64,000 bases of DNA from Strigamia acuminata. Its lineage: Eukaryota > Arthropoda > Chilopoda > Geophilomorpha > Linotaeniidae. Shown piece by piece: positions 49,856-60,301 of the stretch. A program made the position numbers and the translations under genes. Positions within the stretch are counted from its first letter, which is position 1, and the number at the start of each line of letters is the position of its first letter. The stretch is from contig OX442319.1 of the NCBI GenBank assembly GCA_949358305.1, positions 434,001 through 498,000 of the forward strand, given 5' to 3'. The notes below the pieces were generated by a model. It did no database searches and was not told the DNA's origin. It saw only the letters and a program-made list of their open reading frames with translations.

Positions 49856-52633
49856 GTATTTTTCGATGATGGATCTTATTCAAGGATACTTCCAAGTCGA
49901 GATAGATGAACAAGATCGTGAAAAAACAGCGTTTACCACTTCAAGCGGACATTTTGAGTTCAATGTCCTCGGACAAGGACTATGTAATAGCCCAGCAGCG
50001 TTTCAAAAATTGATGAATAAGGTGCTTGGTAATCTTCTTGGTAAGGTCTGTATAGCTTATATTGATGACCTTATAATATTTTCGAAGACATTTGATCAGC
50101 ATCTTCAGGATCTCGATGCTGTCTTCAGCAAGCTGCGTTTGGCGAACTTGAAGGTTAAACTCAGCAAATGTACGTTTGGTACTAATACCATCAAATATTT
50201 AGGCCATATTGTAGATTCTGATGAAGTGTCACCTGATCCACGTAATTTAGAAAGTGTTGCTAAATTTCCAAAACCAACAAATTTGAAGCAGTTGAGAGGT
50301 TTTTTGGGTTTATGTTCGTATTATCGTAAGTTCATTCCAGGATTTGCGGACGTATCCAAGCCCTTAGCCAACTTAACTCGCAAAGATGAAGCTTTTGATT
50401 GGGGACCACCACAGGAAACAGCTTTTAAGCCCTTACGAACAGCTTTAGTTACGGTACCAGTATTGGCACATCCGAATTTCGCAGAGCCATTCATTGTGTC
50501 TACGGATGCAAGCGCTTATGGACTCGGTGCAATTCTGAAGCAGCGTATTAACAAGCAAGAACATGTGATTTGTTACGCTAGTCGATTATTAAGTACAGCG
50601 GAACAGAACTATAATGCCACCGAAAGAGAATGTTTGGCCATAATATTCGGCATTAACAAGTTCAGACCATATCTTTACAGTAAGAAATTTACAATCGTGA
50701 CAGACCATTCAGCTTTACAATGGTTGAAAAGCGTGAAGAATCCCAACAGAAGATTGGCCAGGTGGAGTTTACAACTGGTAGACTACGACTACGATGTGAT
50801 GCATAAGTCAGGCAAGAAGCACACAGATGCAGATGCTCTTAGCCGAATCCAAGAAGAGAGTGGTGAGGAAGAAAAATAAATTATTCCCTTATTACTTCTC
50901 GAGAAACTCAACTTACCTGTCGAACAGCGTAAGGACGAGAAATCATCACCGCAATGGAGAATATTGAGCAACTTCCAAGGAACAGGAAACGTCCTTTAAA
51001 ACAGTTCGTTATTCTGGATAACATTTTGTTTAGAAAGAAAAATTATAATTCTCTAAACATGGAAGGAAACCTTTTAGTAGTACCGCAGCATTTACGTAAG
51101 CAAGTGTTAGAAGAAATGCATGACATACTCGTAGGTGCTCATCTCGGCCTAAATAAGACGTGGAAAAGGATTAGAGTAAGATTCTTTTGGCCGAGGATAT
51201 ATAGGGACGTAAGGAATTACGTACTCTCTTGTCCACATTGCGCAGGAAGTAAGTCAATGACCACTCCACAAAAAGGTTTAATGCAACCTTGGTCGACGAT
51301 TTCAAGACCGTTCGAGAGGATTGGTATAGACACGTTAGGAAGCTTTCCAGTTTCAAATAGTGGAAATAAATTTGTTTTTGTCATAACTGATTATTTGTCG
51401 CGTGCAGTCATCGCTAGAGCGGCTCCAGCATGTACAGCGTTGGAAGCAGCAAAAACTCTTGTGTACGAGGTAATGTTGAAAGAGGGAAGTCCACGCGAAA
51501 TACTCAGCGATAAGGGGACAGAATACAGGAATGAAATGATTAATGAAGTATCAGCATTGTTCAAATCCCAGCACAAATCTACTTCCGGGTACCATCCAAG
51601 GACCAACGGATTAACGGAAAGATTTAATGCAATGTTTGCTAAAATGTTGACATGTTACACTAATAAAGATCACACAGATTGGGATGAATTTTTACCATTT
51701 GTCATTTTCTCCTATAATTCTGCAGTCCATGAAACAACTGGATATACCCCATATTATTTGTTGAAAGGTTATGAAGTTGATTTGAGTGTGGACGTGAACT
51801 TGAACCTTCCTCAAAAGGAATTCACTCTTCGCACTTCTAAATTCATGCGGGAGATGCGGAAAATTGCCAACGAAAGATTAGAATGGCAGAGTGAGAAAAG
51901 CAAGAGAAGATTTGATTTGGACAGAATTGTAGTGGAATTCGAACCAGGAGAATTGGTTTACTTGAAAACCCCAAATAGGAAAGTAGGGTTAAGCGAGAAA
52001 CTCCTGCCACCATTTTCTGGACCATACGAAATAGTTAGACGCACAGCACCAAACGATTATCAAGTAAGGAATTCATCAGGAAAGAAATCTAGCATTGTCA
52101 ACGTGGAACGTTTAAAACCATATAAACCACGAGAGGAAATTCCAGAAACTATTCTGCAGGATTTACCATCAAAGAAAGTAACATTTTCAGATCAAGTGCA
52201 GGAAAATTCGCAAAAAGACAATCAAAATGCGGAGATTGTGAAGGAAGTCGATGATTCGCAAGCAAAGTTGAAATTAGGTGCAAAGGAAAGATTTATTACT
52301 GACGAGGACCAGATATCATTGAAATCACTCTTTGAATCTGAAGACAAAACGTCGGATTTCCCGGTTCTAACTGAAAGGGAGCGATTGAAGGCACTCTACG
52401 GGCCGAAAGAAATCGAGGAACGACGAGTAAAAGAGGAAGACAGGAAAAACAAACAAAATCGGTTGCTAAAATCGTCGCCAGTCGAAGACAAGAAGAATCA
52501 GTCGCAGAAACCACCACCAGGTGTCGCAAGCGCTGTATTACCCAACGTGCATGCGCATCCACCTGTTGAAAGTGATTTCCGGTCACGCCGACTTAGATCG
52601 CAACCACGGCAAGATTACACTGCATTTTACTAG
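49856..52633 (+). pseudogene. gypsy-U Pol, C-terminal part (reverse transcriptase, RNase H, integrase), broken
   Basis: Resumes the reverse transcriptase exactly where 41938 stopped, through YIDD (near 50058), RNase H (TDASAYG, TDHSALQWL) and the integrase (HDILVGAH, CPHC, GIDTLGSF, SDKGTEY, NGLTERFN, GPYEIVRR). Lesions: in-frame TAA at 50877-50879 and a small deletion with frame change near 50940, between RNase H and integrase. From 50954 the integrase frame is open for 560 codons. The C-terminal tail is longer than in F and G and rich in K, E and Q. Confidence 0.88.
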
Positions 52634-53139
52634 CTTTTCCTCGAGCGAACGCAAGCTATTTGCAGTGAGCGAAGGGAATTGTTATTCTTCGGGGTGTGAT
52701 TGACGAGGATTTCGTATATTTTTGGTGAAAGTAGGTACTTTTAATTGACGGAAATTGAAATGAACGTAGGCGAGACGTGATGTGATTTTGAAGTTGTATT
52801 TTCTTGTTTTTCGAGGCGAACGCAAGTTATTTGCAGTGAACCGAGAATAACTCGAATCTATTTGATTATTTGGACAATTTTGAGACAATTTTCTACAGTT
52901 TTTGATGATATGAATAAAAGCGCCGAAAGTGAACAAAACGAAACGAATCTATCGCCATTTCCTCAGCAAATGGAGTGGACTTCGCACATTTTTTCGAAAT
53001 GTTAACTTAGTATTTAATTTTGAAATTTAATAGAAATAGCTTTGAATTTGGATAAGTTGATTGTATACATGAATTATATTGGTCATTTAATGAATTCTAA
53101 TTTATGAATTTAATTTATTTTTGCACATAATAGACTTGA
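52634..53139 (+). other. gypsy-U spacer between pol and the Ulp1-like ORF
   Basis: AT-rich with three GC-rich islands: GCGAACGCAAGCTATTTGCA near 52645, GCGAACGCAAGTTATTTGCA near 52816 and ACGAAACGAATCTATCGCCA near 52937. It ends with a 3' splice-site-like string (TTATTTTTGCACATAATAG, to 53133), 6 bp before the ORF start. Confidence 0.55.
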
Positions 53140-53946
53140 ATGGACGACATGACGGGAAAATTTAGTAGGATGGACGTGAAAGATAGTTCGGATGAAGACG
53201 ACAATATTTCCGTGTGTTCGGGAGTTTCGACCCAGCTATTTGATTTATATGACAGGAAATCGGAGTTGGAGCACTTGGACGTTTTGGCGGAAGAGAAGGA
53301 CATTGCGACTATTGAAATCAAGCCTATGTCAGATGATCCATCCATAATAATAACCAACCATGAAATGGCGTCTCTTGGACACCTTGCGCCAGGTAAAAGG
53401 GCTTGGGTTCATCCAAGTGTCATTGACCACTATTTGCGGATGCTCGCGAAATCGAACAAACGCGTGTGGGCGGTCAGATTTGACTTCGTTGAGATGATCC
53501 TGGACCCAGATCGGTTTCCAGACGCGAGGAGATGGATGCGAAAAACCCACGACCATTATGGGAAGTCAATTTGGATTTTTCCAATACCGGAAATCGAACA
53601 CTGGCAATTGTTCGTGGTCGATTGGACCAAGTTTCCGACGCAGGTAACATCGTATGACCCGAGTGGGGTCCTGACGTTTAGCTGCCCTGCGTGGGAGCGA
53701 GTCCACAACTGTATCATCGGAGCTGGAATGGTTTTTCCACGGGGCTATGAGAAGTGGGACCCGCCCCGCATGCAACAGCTTGACGGCGATAGCTGCGGGC
53801 CCACTATCTTGTATTTTGCACGGAGATATATCGAAGACAGGGATAACATGCGCCACGGTCATCCCATCGATTTGCGCCAGCGTATAGTGTATGAGATCTT
53901 ACACGAGAAATTAATCCCATTCGAAAAGGAGGAAAATCAGCCTTAA
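53140..53946 (+). CDS. Ulp1/SENP-like (C48) cysteine protease ORF of gypsy-U
   Basis: 268 residues, intact, start fixed by an in-frame TGA directly before ATG 53140. The N-terminal 60 residues are acidic and serine-rich. The C-terminal half has the Ulp1/adenain-type layout: His154 in EHWQLFVVD, an acidic partner Asp173 in YDPSG, the oxyanion Gln213 and Cys219 in QLDGDSCGP, with the Gln-to-Cys spacing of six seen in SUMO proteases. The usual N and D of QxNGxDCG are D and S here, a variant I associate with transposon-borne members. Predicted to cleave SUMO or another Ubl, or the element's own polyprotein. It lies 506 bp after pol and 487 bp before the 3' LTR, in the env position, and is markedly less AT-rich than its surroundings. 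A host gene caught between element parts is the alternative; no second LTR or exon structure supports that. Confidence 0.85.
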   Translation: MDDMTGKFSRMDVKDSSDEDDNISVCSGVSTQLFDLYDRKSELEHLDVLAEEKDIATIEIKPMSDDPSIIITNHEMASLGHLAPGKRAWVHPSVIDHYLRMLAKSNKRVWAVRFDFVEMILDPDRFPDARRWMRKTHDHYGKSIWIFPIPEIEHWQLFVVDWTKFPTQVTSYDPSGVLTFSCPAWERVHNCIIGAGMVFPRGYEKWDPPRMQQLDGDSCGPTILYFARRYIEDRDNMRHGHPIDLRQRIVYEILHEKLIPFEKEENQP

Positions 53947-54419
53947 TCAGACATTAAGTGTTGTGTGTATATTATTTTTTTTGTGTATTATTTGTTTTCA
54001 TTATTTTGTCAATGATGTGAGCCCAGGTGTACTGGAGCGAGCAGAGACGTATTTTTCATTAATTGACTTTGATTTTTTTTTCTCTCATTTTTATTTGATT
54101 TTGTTATTATTTTCATTTTCATTCACATTGAATGTAATGTACATTATTTCTTTAAACCATTTAGTTTGTATAGAAAATTAGAAAACGGTAAACAAAAAAA
54201 ATTAATATAAGCATGTAAAAATACCAAAAAGTGTTGATTTTGAAAGTGTATTTTGTAATACTTGAAACGATATTCTGAATTTCAGAGTGTAAATTTGTTT
54301 TAATTTATCTTTAATTTGAAGTGTATATTATTGTAAATGAGCATGGATAACACATCCCAAGAGAATGAATAACACGTATTTGACCAGATTTATTTTATTG
54401 TTTTTGGGGTCCAAAAAGC
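53947..54419 (+). other. gypsy-U 3' untranslated region
   Basis: AT-rich, T-run-rich DNA between the Ulp1-like ORF and the polypurine tract. No ORF or clear motif. Confidence 0.5.
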
Positions 54420-54431
54420 TAAAGGAGGGGG
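54420..54431 (+). promoter_or_regulatory. gypsy-U polypurine tract
   Basis: TAAAGGAGGGGG lies 1 nt before the 3' LTR. Confidence 0.7.
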
Positions 54432-54432
54432 C

Positions 54433-54923
54433 TGTTACGCGGTTGGCGAGCACACTGTAAGCCAGTTGTCGCCACCACGTTTCCGTACTTATTTGATTTG
54501 AATTAACTCATTAAATTCTCAATAGAGTTCGCCTTAAGCGAATGAGGTAATTAGTTTACCTATCAATCATTAATAGAACAGCCCAAACCTATTTAAGTCT
54601 GGGTTTGACTTAGAGATGACACAGAGCTTGTCAGGCAGTTATTGCCGTGGCATCTCAAGGTTTTGATGTGATTGTTTTCAGTGTTATTCATGCTCATAGT
54701 CTAAGTTAGTTTTAAGTTAGTCTTAAGTTGATTTTCATTTGAAATTGCTTTATGTTTTATAACTGAATAAATATATTTTATATAATTTAAACATAATCAA
54801 TGAGTCCTTCGTATTTACACCCCAAGTCAAGTAGTTTAATAAATGCAATTAGTCTTTGATTAGACTTAGTCCCAAATTAAGTTATTTACGTGGTCAAACA
54901 GTAGTCAGTCTGGCCACGTAACA
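54433..54923 (+). repeat. gypsy-U 3' LTR
   Basis: 491 bp with perfect terminal inverted repeat TGTTACG/CGTAACA, the same termini pattern as gypsy-F. AATAAATATA occurs near 54765. The right flank starts GTATT. Confidence 0.85.
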
Positions 54924-56097
54924 GTATTCATTTTAAATTTGTCAAATGGAACATAAAGTAAACTTGCCCGCTTAAAATTATGATAAAGCATTCTATCACT
55001 GCTGGATATACATTATCAAAATCAAATCCTCCTCTTGAATAATTAACTGACATTGCATCTAATCTATCCATCTGTGGGAAGAGATTTGTCATCAATTCAC
55101 ATTTGTTGAAGGTCTACTTTCTTTGAAAAATTCCTAGAGAAGAGAAAAAAATTAAAAATTAAAATAAGGATTAAATATTAATTGGCCACAAATTAGGGTT
55201 GTAGCACTCAGTGTTTTTAATGCCTGTCCTTTTAGACTTCTAAACCTGATGTTTAGAAAGTCTCATGGAACGGTTCTGTCTGTCATTCGATTCCAAATCA
55301 AAATCTGCACCAGCCTGTAATCTTTTTTAATTCGATTCGGTCGACAAAATCTACCAATTCAGACAATCTTAGCGAGTAACCGAATGGAAATTCGGTTGAA
55401 ATGTTCGTGGCGGTCCATTTTTTTTGTTTTTTTTTAGGTCAAGATGAGATTTATAAATTTGGAAACCAGGCCCATTCGATTGGAAATGAAACTCTCCACC
55501 GGCCTATATGTTTTTTTAAATTTGTATATCAATAAGAAGTACCGTTACGGTCGGCCAAAGTCAGCGACCGAATGAACAAATTACGGCGAAAATTTGATAA
55601 ACGTGCATTGCAGTGAAGCCCCCACTCCTGCCTCCTAGCAACCGATCGGCAAATTTTTGGGCATTTGTTTCATCCCAAATTATTAAATCAAGCTTTTCAA
55701 TATAATGTTGTATTAATTTTATTTATTTAGGGACAGATGGACAGGGTTTAGAAGTCTAATATGTAATGCATCCATGCATTACAGATGTTTACTTGTTTAA
55801 TTTTAACGTTTTTATGGGTATTTTTCTTTTTTAGATTTTTTTATTTGAGGGTTTACTTGTGCTGGGTTTTTTTTGCCAACGTTTAATTTTTTCAGCGTAT
55901 TGATTAAATTAAATTAAAATAAATTTAATTTAATTAAACATTCAATTTTAATTCAGCATTTTTGTGTTCAGCGTTTTAGTGTTCAGCGTTTTTGTGTTCA
56001 GCGTTTTTAAATTCATGCAAGGGATTTGTACTGTTCACATGGTATTTATAAGTATAATTTATAAAATATATTTGTTGTACCGCAAGTGCCTATTTCA
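54924..56097. other. AT-rich intergenic DNA
   Basis: No gene. Contains a short hairpin GACTTCTAAAC...GTTTAGAAAGTC (about 55235-55262) whose arm recurs inverted near 55745-55762. A diverged direct repeat of some 60 bp begins CATTCGATT (near 55283 and 55471). Around 55955-56015 a CAGCGTTTTTGTGTT unit is repeated four times imperfectly. These could be parts of an old MITE; I cannot set ends. Confidence 0.4.
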
Positions 56098-57142
56098 ATA
56101 AAAGAGAAAAGCTAAGGCATAAGCGAAAAGCTAAGGAATAAGAGAAAAGCTAAGGAATAAGAGAGGAAAGCTAAGGAATAAGAGAGAAAAGCTAAGGAAT
56201 AAAAGAGAAAAGCTAAGGCATAAGAGAAAAGCTAAGGAATAAGAGAAAAGCTACGGAATAATAGAGAAAAGCTAAGGAATAATAGAGAAAAGCTAAGGAA
56301 TAATAGAGAAAAGCTAAGGAATAAAAGAGAAAAGCTAAGGAATAAGAGAGAAAAGCTAAGGAATAAGAGAGAAAAGCTAAGGCATAAGAGAAAAGCTAAG
56401 AAATACTATGTAAGAGAAAAGCTAAGGAATACTCTGTAAGAGAAAAGCTAAGGAATACTCTGTAAGAGCTAAGGAATAAGAGAAAAGCTAAGGAATAAGA
56501 GAGGAAAGCTAAGGAATAAGAGAGAAAAGCTAAGGAATAAAAGAGAAAAGCTAAGGAATAAGAGAAAAGCTACGGAATAATAGAGAAAAGCTAAGGAATA
56601 ATAGAGAAAAGCTAAGGAATAAAAGAGAAAAGCTAAGGAATAAGAGAGAAAAGCTAAGGAATAAGAGAGAAAAGCTAAGGCATAAGAGAAAAGCTAAGGA
56701 ATACTATGTAAGAGAAAAGCTAAGGACTACTCTGTAAGAGAAAAGCTAAGGAATACTCTGTAAGAGAAAAGCTAAGGAATACTATGTAAGAGAAAAGCTA
56801 AGGACTACTCTGTAAGAGAAAAGCTAAGGAATACTCTGTAAGAGAAAAGCTAAGGAATACTCTGTAAGAGAAAAGCTAAGGAATACTCTGTAAGAGAAAA
56901 GCTAAGGAATACTCTATAAGAGAAAAGCTAAGGAATACTCTGTAAGAGAAAAGCTAAGGAATACTCTGTAAGAAAAAAGCTAAGGAATAAGAGAAAAGCT
57001 AAGGAATAAGGGAGAAAACTGAAAGAATAAGAAAAAAAAACTATGGAATAAGAGAGAAAATCTAAGGAATAAAAGAGAAAAGCTAAGGCATAAGAGAAAA
57101 GCTAAGGAATAAGGGAGAAAACTGAAAGAATAAGAGAAAGAC
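56098..57142. repeat. Minisatellite of GAGAAAAGCTAAGGAATA units
   Basis: More than 50 tandem units of about 17-24 bp, purine-rich on the plus strand. Variants end in AATAAGA, AATAATAGA, AATAAAAGA or AATACTCTGTAAGA. A rare CTACGG variant recurs 319 bp apart (56251, 56570) with the same neighbours, which shows higher-order duplication. Confidence 0.95.
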
Positions 57143-57486
57143 GGATGGTGAACACACGTTGAGCTTAAGTTCAACGAAGTGGCTAGGTTCACGTCCGACG
57201 TGAATGTATTATTTTCATGACGCGCTGTGATTGGTTGAGAGATGCATTGAAATACATTGATGAAAATCCTCATTTCGTCAACTTTGCTAAAAACGGATAA
57301 GATTAGGTCTAGAGGGAAAAAAAGAAGCTAAAACCACAAAAACATTAAATTTGAGAAAACTTACGTTGAGGAAAAGAACCGACATGAATAAGCTTAGATT
57401 CAGCCAATCACAGTGCGTCATGAAAATAAGACGTTCACGTTGGACATGAACGTAACCACCGCCTAGTTCAATGTACAGTAAATACG
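57143..57486. mobile_element. Imperfect foldback/MITE-like inverted repeat
   Basis: Arms of about 65 bp (about 57177-57243 and 57404-57475) share TTATTTTCATGACGC followed by a TGTGATTGG stretch in inverted orientation at about 85% by eye. No ORF. No clear TSD, so the class is unknown. Confidence 0.5.
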
Positions 57487-58028
57487 GTTAAAGTTTATCC
57501 AATACACATAAATGGGAAACATTTTTACAAGAACACTAGGTGCATTCGAAAAGTCATTTGCACTAAACAACTGATAGTGCAACTGGTAGTGCAAATGTGA
57601 AGTTAAACGACCCAATTTCCCAGTTTATGCAATTGATATTGTCACGCGATAGAGCCGTACCGTATTGGCAAAAGTGCAACAGAAGTACTACGTTAAGTAC
57701 TACGTTCGTATGGTACGTTACATTTTGTATTGTTACATTTTGTATATAAGACCAACCATCCAACAATCAAACCATCCAACGACAATCCGAGAATCCAATA
57801 ATGCAAGAATCAAACAATCCAACAATTCAACCAATCGTGAAACGAAACCTTTTTTTTGTTTGAAGCGGGATTTAAATTACGTGTCGTGATGTTTGCAGAA
57901 AATAATAACTTTTCAGCTATCGTACTAAACTCAAAATTGCTAACTCGGCTTATACACGCATACACCATTTATTAGCAAAATGGTGCCTCAGAATGGGGAG
58001 GTCGACTTATACACCGGGTCGGCTTATA
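57487..58028. other. Intergenic DNA without recognised gene
   Basis: Contains a run of CATCCAAC/CAATCCAA-like words near 57748-57830 and a short TACATTTTGTAT duplication near 57718-57742. Nothing else seen. Confidence 0.4.
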
Positions 58029-58422
58029 CAGGGTGTATCAGAATTCATGTTACACAGAAATAGGGGGTGTAGAGGGGGACCAGGAGATCCCATTTCCACT
58101 AATCAAAAATTCCAAAAAAATTCTTTTACATTAATGATTTGTTTTAATTTTTCCGGATTTTTGGGTTTTTTTTGTGATTCTTTAACATTAAAATGATCAG
58201 TTTGTGTGTTTTTACTTGAGAATTGAGCTTTAACCTGGCAAATGTGGGCGATATGCGGGACGGGCGATATGCGGGACGCGCGATATTTGAAATCTTCCAT
58301 TGTTTTGGGGGCTGTGACTTAGTGAGAAATTTTTTTTGGAATTTTTGATTAGTGGAAATGGGATCTCCTGGACTCCCTCTGTACCCCCTATTTCTGTGTA
58401 ACATGAATTCTGATACACCCTG
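58029..58422. mobile_element. Tc1/mariner-type MITE
   Basis: 394 bp starting CAGGGTGTATCAGAATTC and ending with its reverse complement, with TA on each side (58027-58028, 58423-58424). Inverted repeats are about 85 bp. No transposase. The terminus CAGGGTG is shared with the element at 145-1296, but the rest differs. Confidence 0.82.
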
Positions 58423-58669
58423 TATACAGTAGTCTCATTTGAACTTTGTTTTAGATTTGATTGGATTGATTTATCATTTAACTTTATTTAATATATGATT
58501 TGAACTTTAGTGTTATAAGTTGAAACTGTATAAACCTTTACGTAACCATAAGCAGTTAAATTCTTACCTGATAATAAATAACGTCTATTTTCTAATAATC
58601 AAAGCTTGTGTCATTCTCAAATATAAACAACAGTCACGTGATTTAACTCATCCCCAGAACCACGTAACA

Positions 58670-59053
58670 ATACCGTATATCTTTGATTTGTACGCGGGCC
58701 TTTAATAGCCCGCGGACCTTATTTAACACGCGGGCCAATTGTTACGTTTCCGAAACGTACCACAATTGTTGTTACATCTCGGAAATGTTCCAATTGTAGG
58801 CCGAAAAGTTTTGAAATGTGCCGAAAAAGGATGATAAATGGAACGCTTTGCATATGTTTCAGTAGAAATTACCGAAACACATGCAAAACGTTTCATTTAT
58901 CACACTGTTTTGGTGATTTTCGTCGCAAATTGGACGAACCTTTTTTCCAATTCGGAATAAACCGCAGGCCTTAAATATAGCCCGCGGACCTCAAATAGCG
59001 CGCGGGTCAAAATATTTTTGCGGGTGCGCTATTTGCAGATATATACGGTATTT
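58670..59053. mobile_element. Unclassified MITE with TACCGTATAT ends
   Basis: Begins near TACCGTATAT and ends with ATATACGGTA. Sub-terminal GC-rich blocks (GCCCGCGGACC, CGCGCGGGTC) are present at both ends in partly inverted order. A central inverted pair flanks GTTTCAGTAGAAATTACCGAAAC (interior hairpin near 58855-58885). No ORF and no sure TSD. Confidence 0.5.
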
Positions 59054-59099
59054 GAAAAGTGAAAAAGTGTTGGGGTACAATTATGTATATTTGAAAATG

Positions 59100-59700
59100 A
59101 TTGGGCTAAATATGTTGGGGCTGAAACCTTTTTTAGGAAGGAAGGATTATTTTTGATCTGGATTCCTTTCAACCAGGAATATTTTCAAGTTTTAGAGGAA
59201 CAGGACTCCTTTCGATCCGGATTCTAGTCAATAAAGATTCCATTCTACTGAATTTTTTTCCGACCAGGAGTATTTCCAACTGCACAAGAAGTTTTTTCAT
59301 CCTGGAATAATTTGGACCAGAAAAATTATCTCAACCAAGATTCCTTTCGACCAGAAAATTTTTGACTTGGCTGAAAAGAATCCCGGTAGTTTTTTTTTGT
59401 TTTGTCATCATTTTTGTTTTTATTTCCTATTGTTGTTGTTGATTGTAACATTGTTTGGTATTTTTCATTACTTTTATTTTCATTTTTGGTGTTTGTTTTT
59501 CTTATTTTTCACCACAATTTTTTTCGACCACATCAAAAATAATCCTGGTTCAGAAGAATCCGAGAGAATTCCTGGTTGAGAGGCATCCAGTCAAAATTAT
59601 TCCTGATCGCAAAGATAAGTGGTAATAAAAAATCCAGTAGAAAATAGTACTGATCAAAAGAAATCCAGTCAAAAAAATTCCATTGTGCCCTTTTTAAGGG
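59100..59700. repeat. Degenerate GATTCCTTTCGACCAG repeat region
   Basis: The left part repeats variants of GATTCCTTTCGACCAGGA; the right part (59540-59690) repeats the opposite-strand form (CCTGGTTGAG, AAGAAATCCAGTC). It looks like an old foldback of short tandem units around a T-rich core. Confidence 0.4.
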
Positions 59701-59926
59701 GTTTTACACATTAGAGGAATAAAATAGTTTTCTAAGGGTGGTTTTGAGTTGTGATATTTCGAGTCATTATTGGATGGTAAATGAATCAAAGATGGCGGTT
59801 GAATAAATAGAGTCCAAATTAATTTTACATGACACCAACATTTCTCAAATACCATCACTAATGAAATTCATAAAGCAAAAAATTTAATATCATTGGAATT
59901 TTTCATCTAATATATCCAGGGTCTAA

Positions 59927-60301
59927 CAGTGGCGTAGCATTGGCGAAGCATTGGGAGTGCGGAGAGGGAGAGGGAGAGGGAGAGGGAGAGGGAGAGGGAA
60001 AGAGAAAGGGAGAGGGAGAAGGCGGATGATCACTTTTCACGTGCTCATCCACCTCACCAGACCAGCGCCGGCGTCAGTCTTCGGGGTGGGTTAAACCAAG
60101 GTCGACTGGCCACAGCTTGGGCACCGACACAAAATTCAAAACTTTCAATTTTTTTTTGTTTTTGTTTTTTTTGTTTTTGAATTTGTCGAAATTTTCTCAA
60201 AATTGCCATTCAAGTAATATAAAATTTCTCAAATGTTAATGTAAACTCAGAGACCGCGATCGCGACCGTCCCGGGCGGCAAAAGCTCTAGCTACGCCACT
60301 G
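59927..60301. mobile_element. hAT-type MITE
   Basis: 375 bp with ends CAGTGGCGTAGC and GCTACGCCACTG. CAGTGGCGTAGC is a widespread hAT-type terminus. The flanking 8-mers GGGTCTAA and GGTTCTGA agree at six of eight positions, fitting an aged 8-bp TSD. Contains a GAGAGG microsatellite. Confidence 0.75.
59957..60020. repeat. (GAGAGG)n microsatellite
   Basis: About ten copies of GAGAGG with a few AGAAAG variants, inside the hAT-type MITE. Confidence 0.9.

Larger units (their letters stand above)
39541..54923 (+). mobile_element. Ty3/gypsy LTR retrotransposon gypsy-U carrying a Ulp1-like ORF (3' portion)
   Basis: Outermost element of the nest. Segments in the window: gag and early pol 39541-41938, rest of pol 49856-52633, a third ORF 53140-53946 and a 3' LTR 54433-54923. 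Gypsy-G interrupts it inside the reverse transcriptase, and copia-D cuts it in gag, so its 5' LTR lies left of the window. The pol is degraded. The unusual content is the C48-type cysteine protease between integrase and LTR, the place where env sits in retrovirus-like gypsy elements. Confidence 0.88.

Noticed and set aside
53140-53946. Ulp1-like ORF as a normal host SENP gene
   Set aside because: Single exon between gypsy pol and its 3' LTR, flanked by element-type AT-rich spacer. Host capture cannot be ruled out, but the gene's current context is the element.
56098-57142. CRISPR-like repeat array
   Set aside because: Units are directly abutting with no unique spacers, and the host is a eukaryote; it is a minisatellite.
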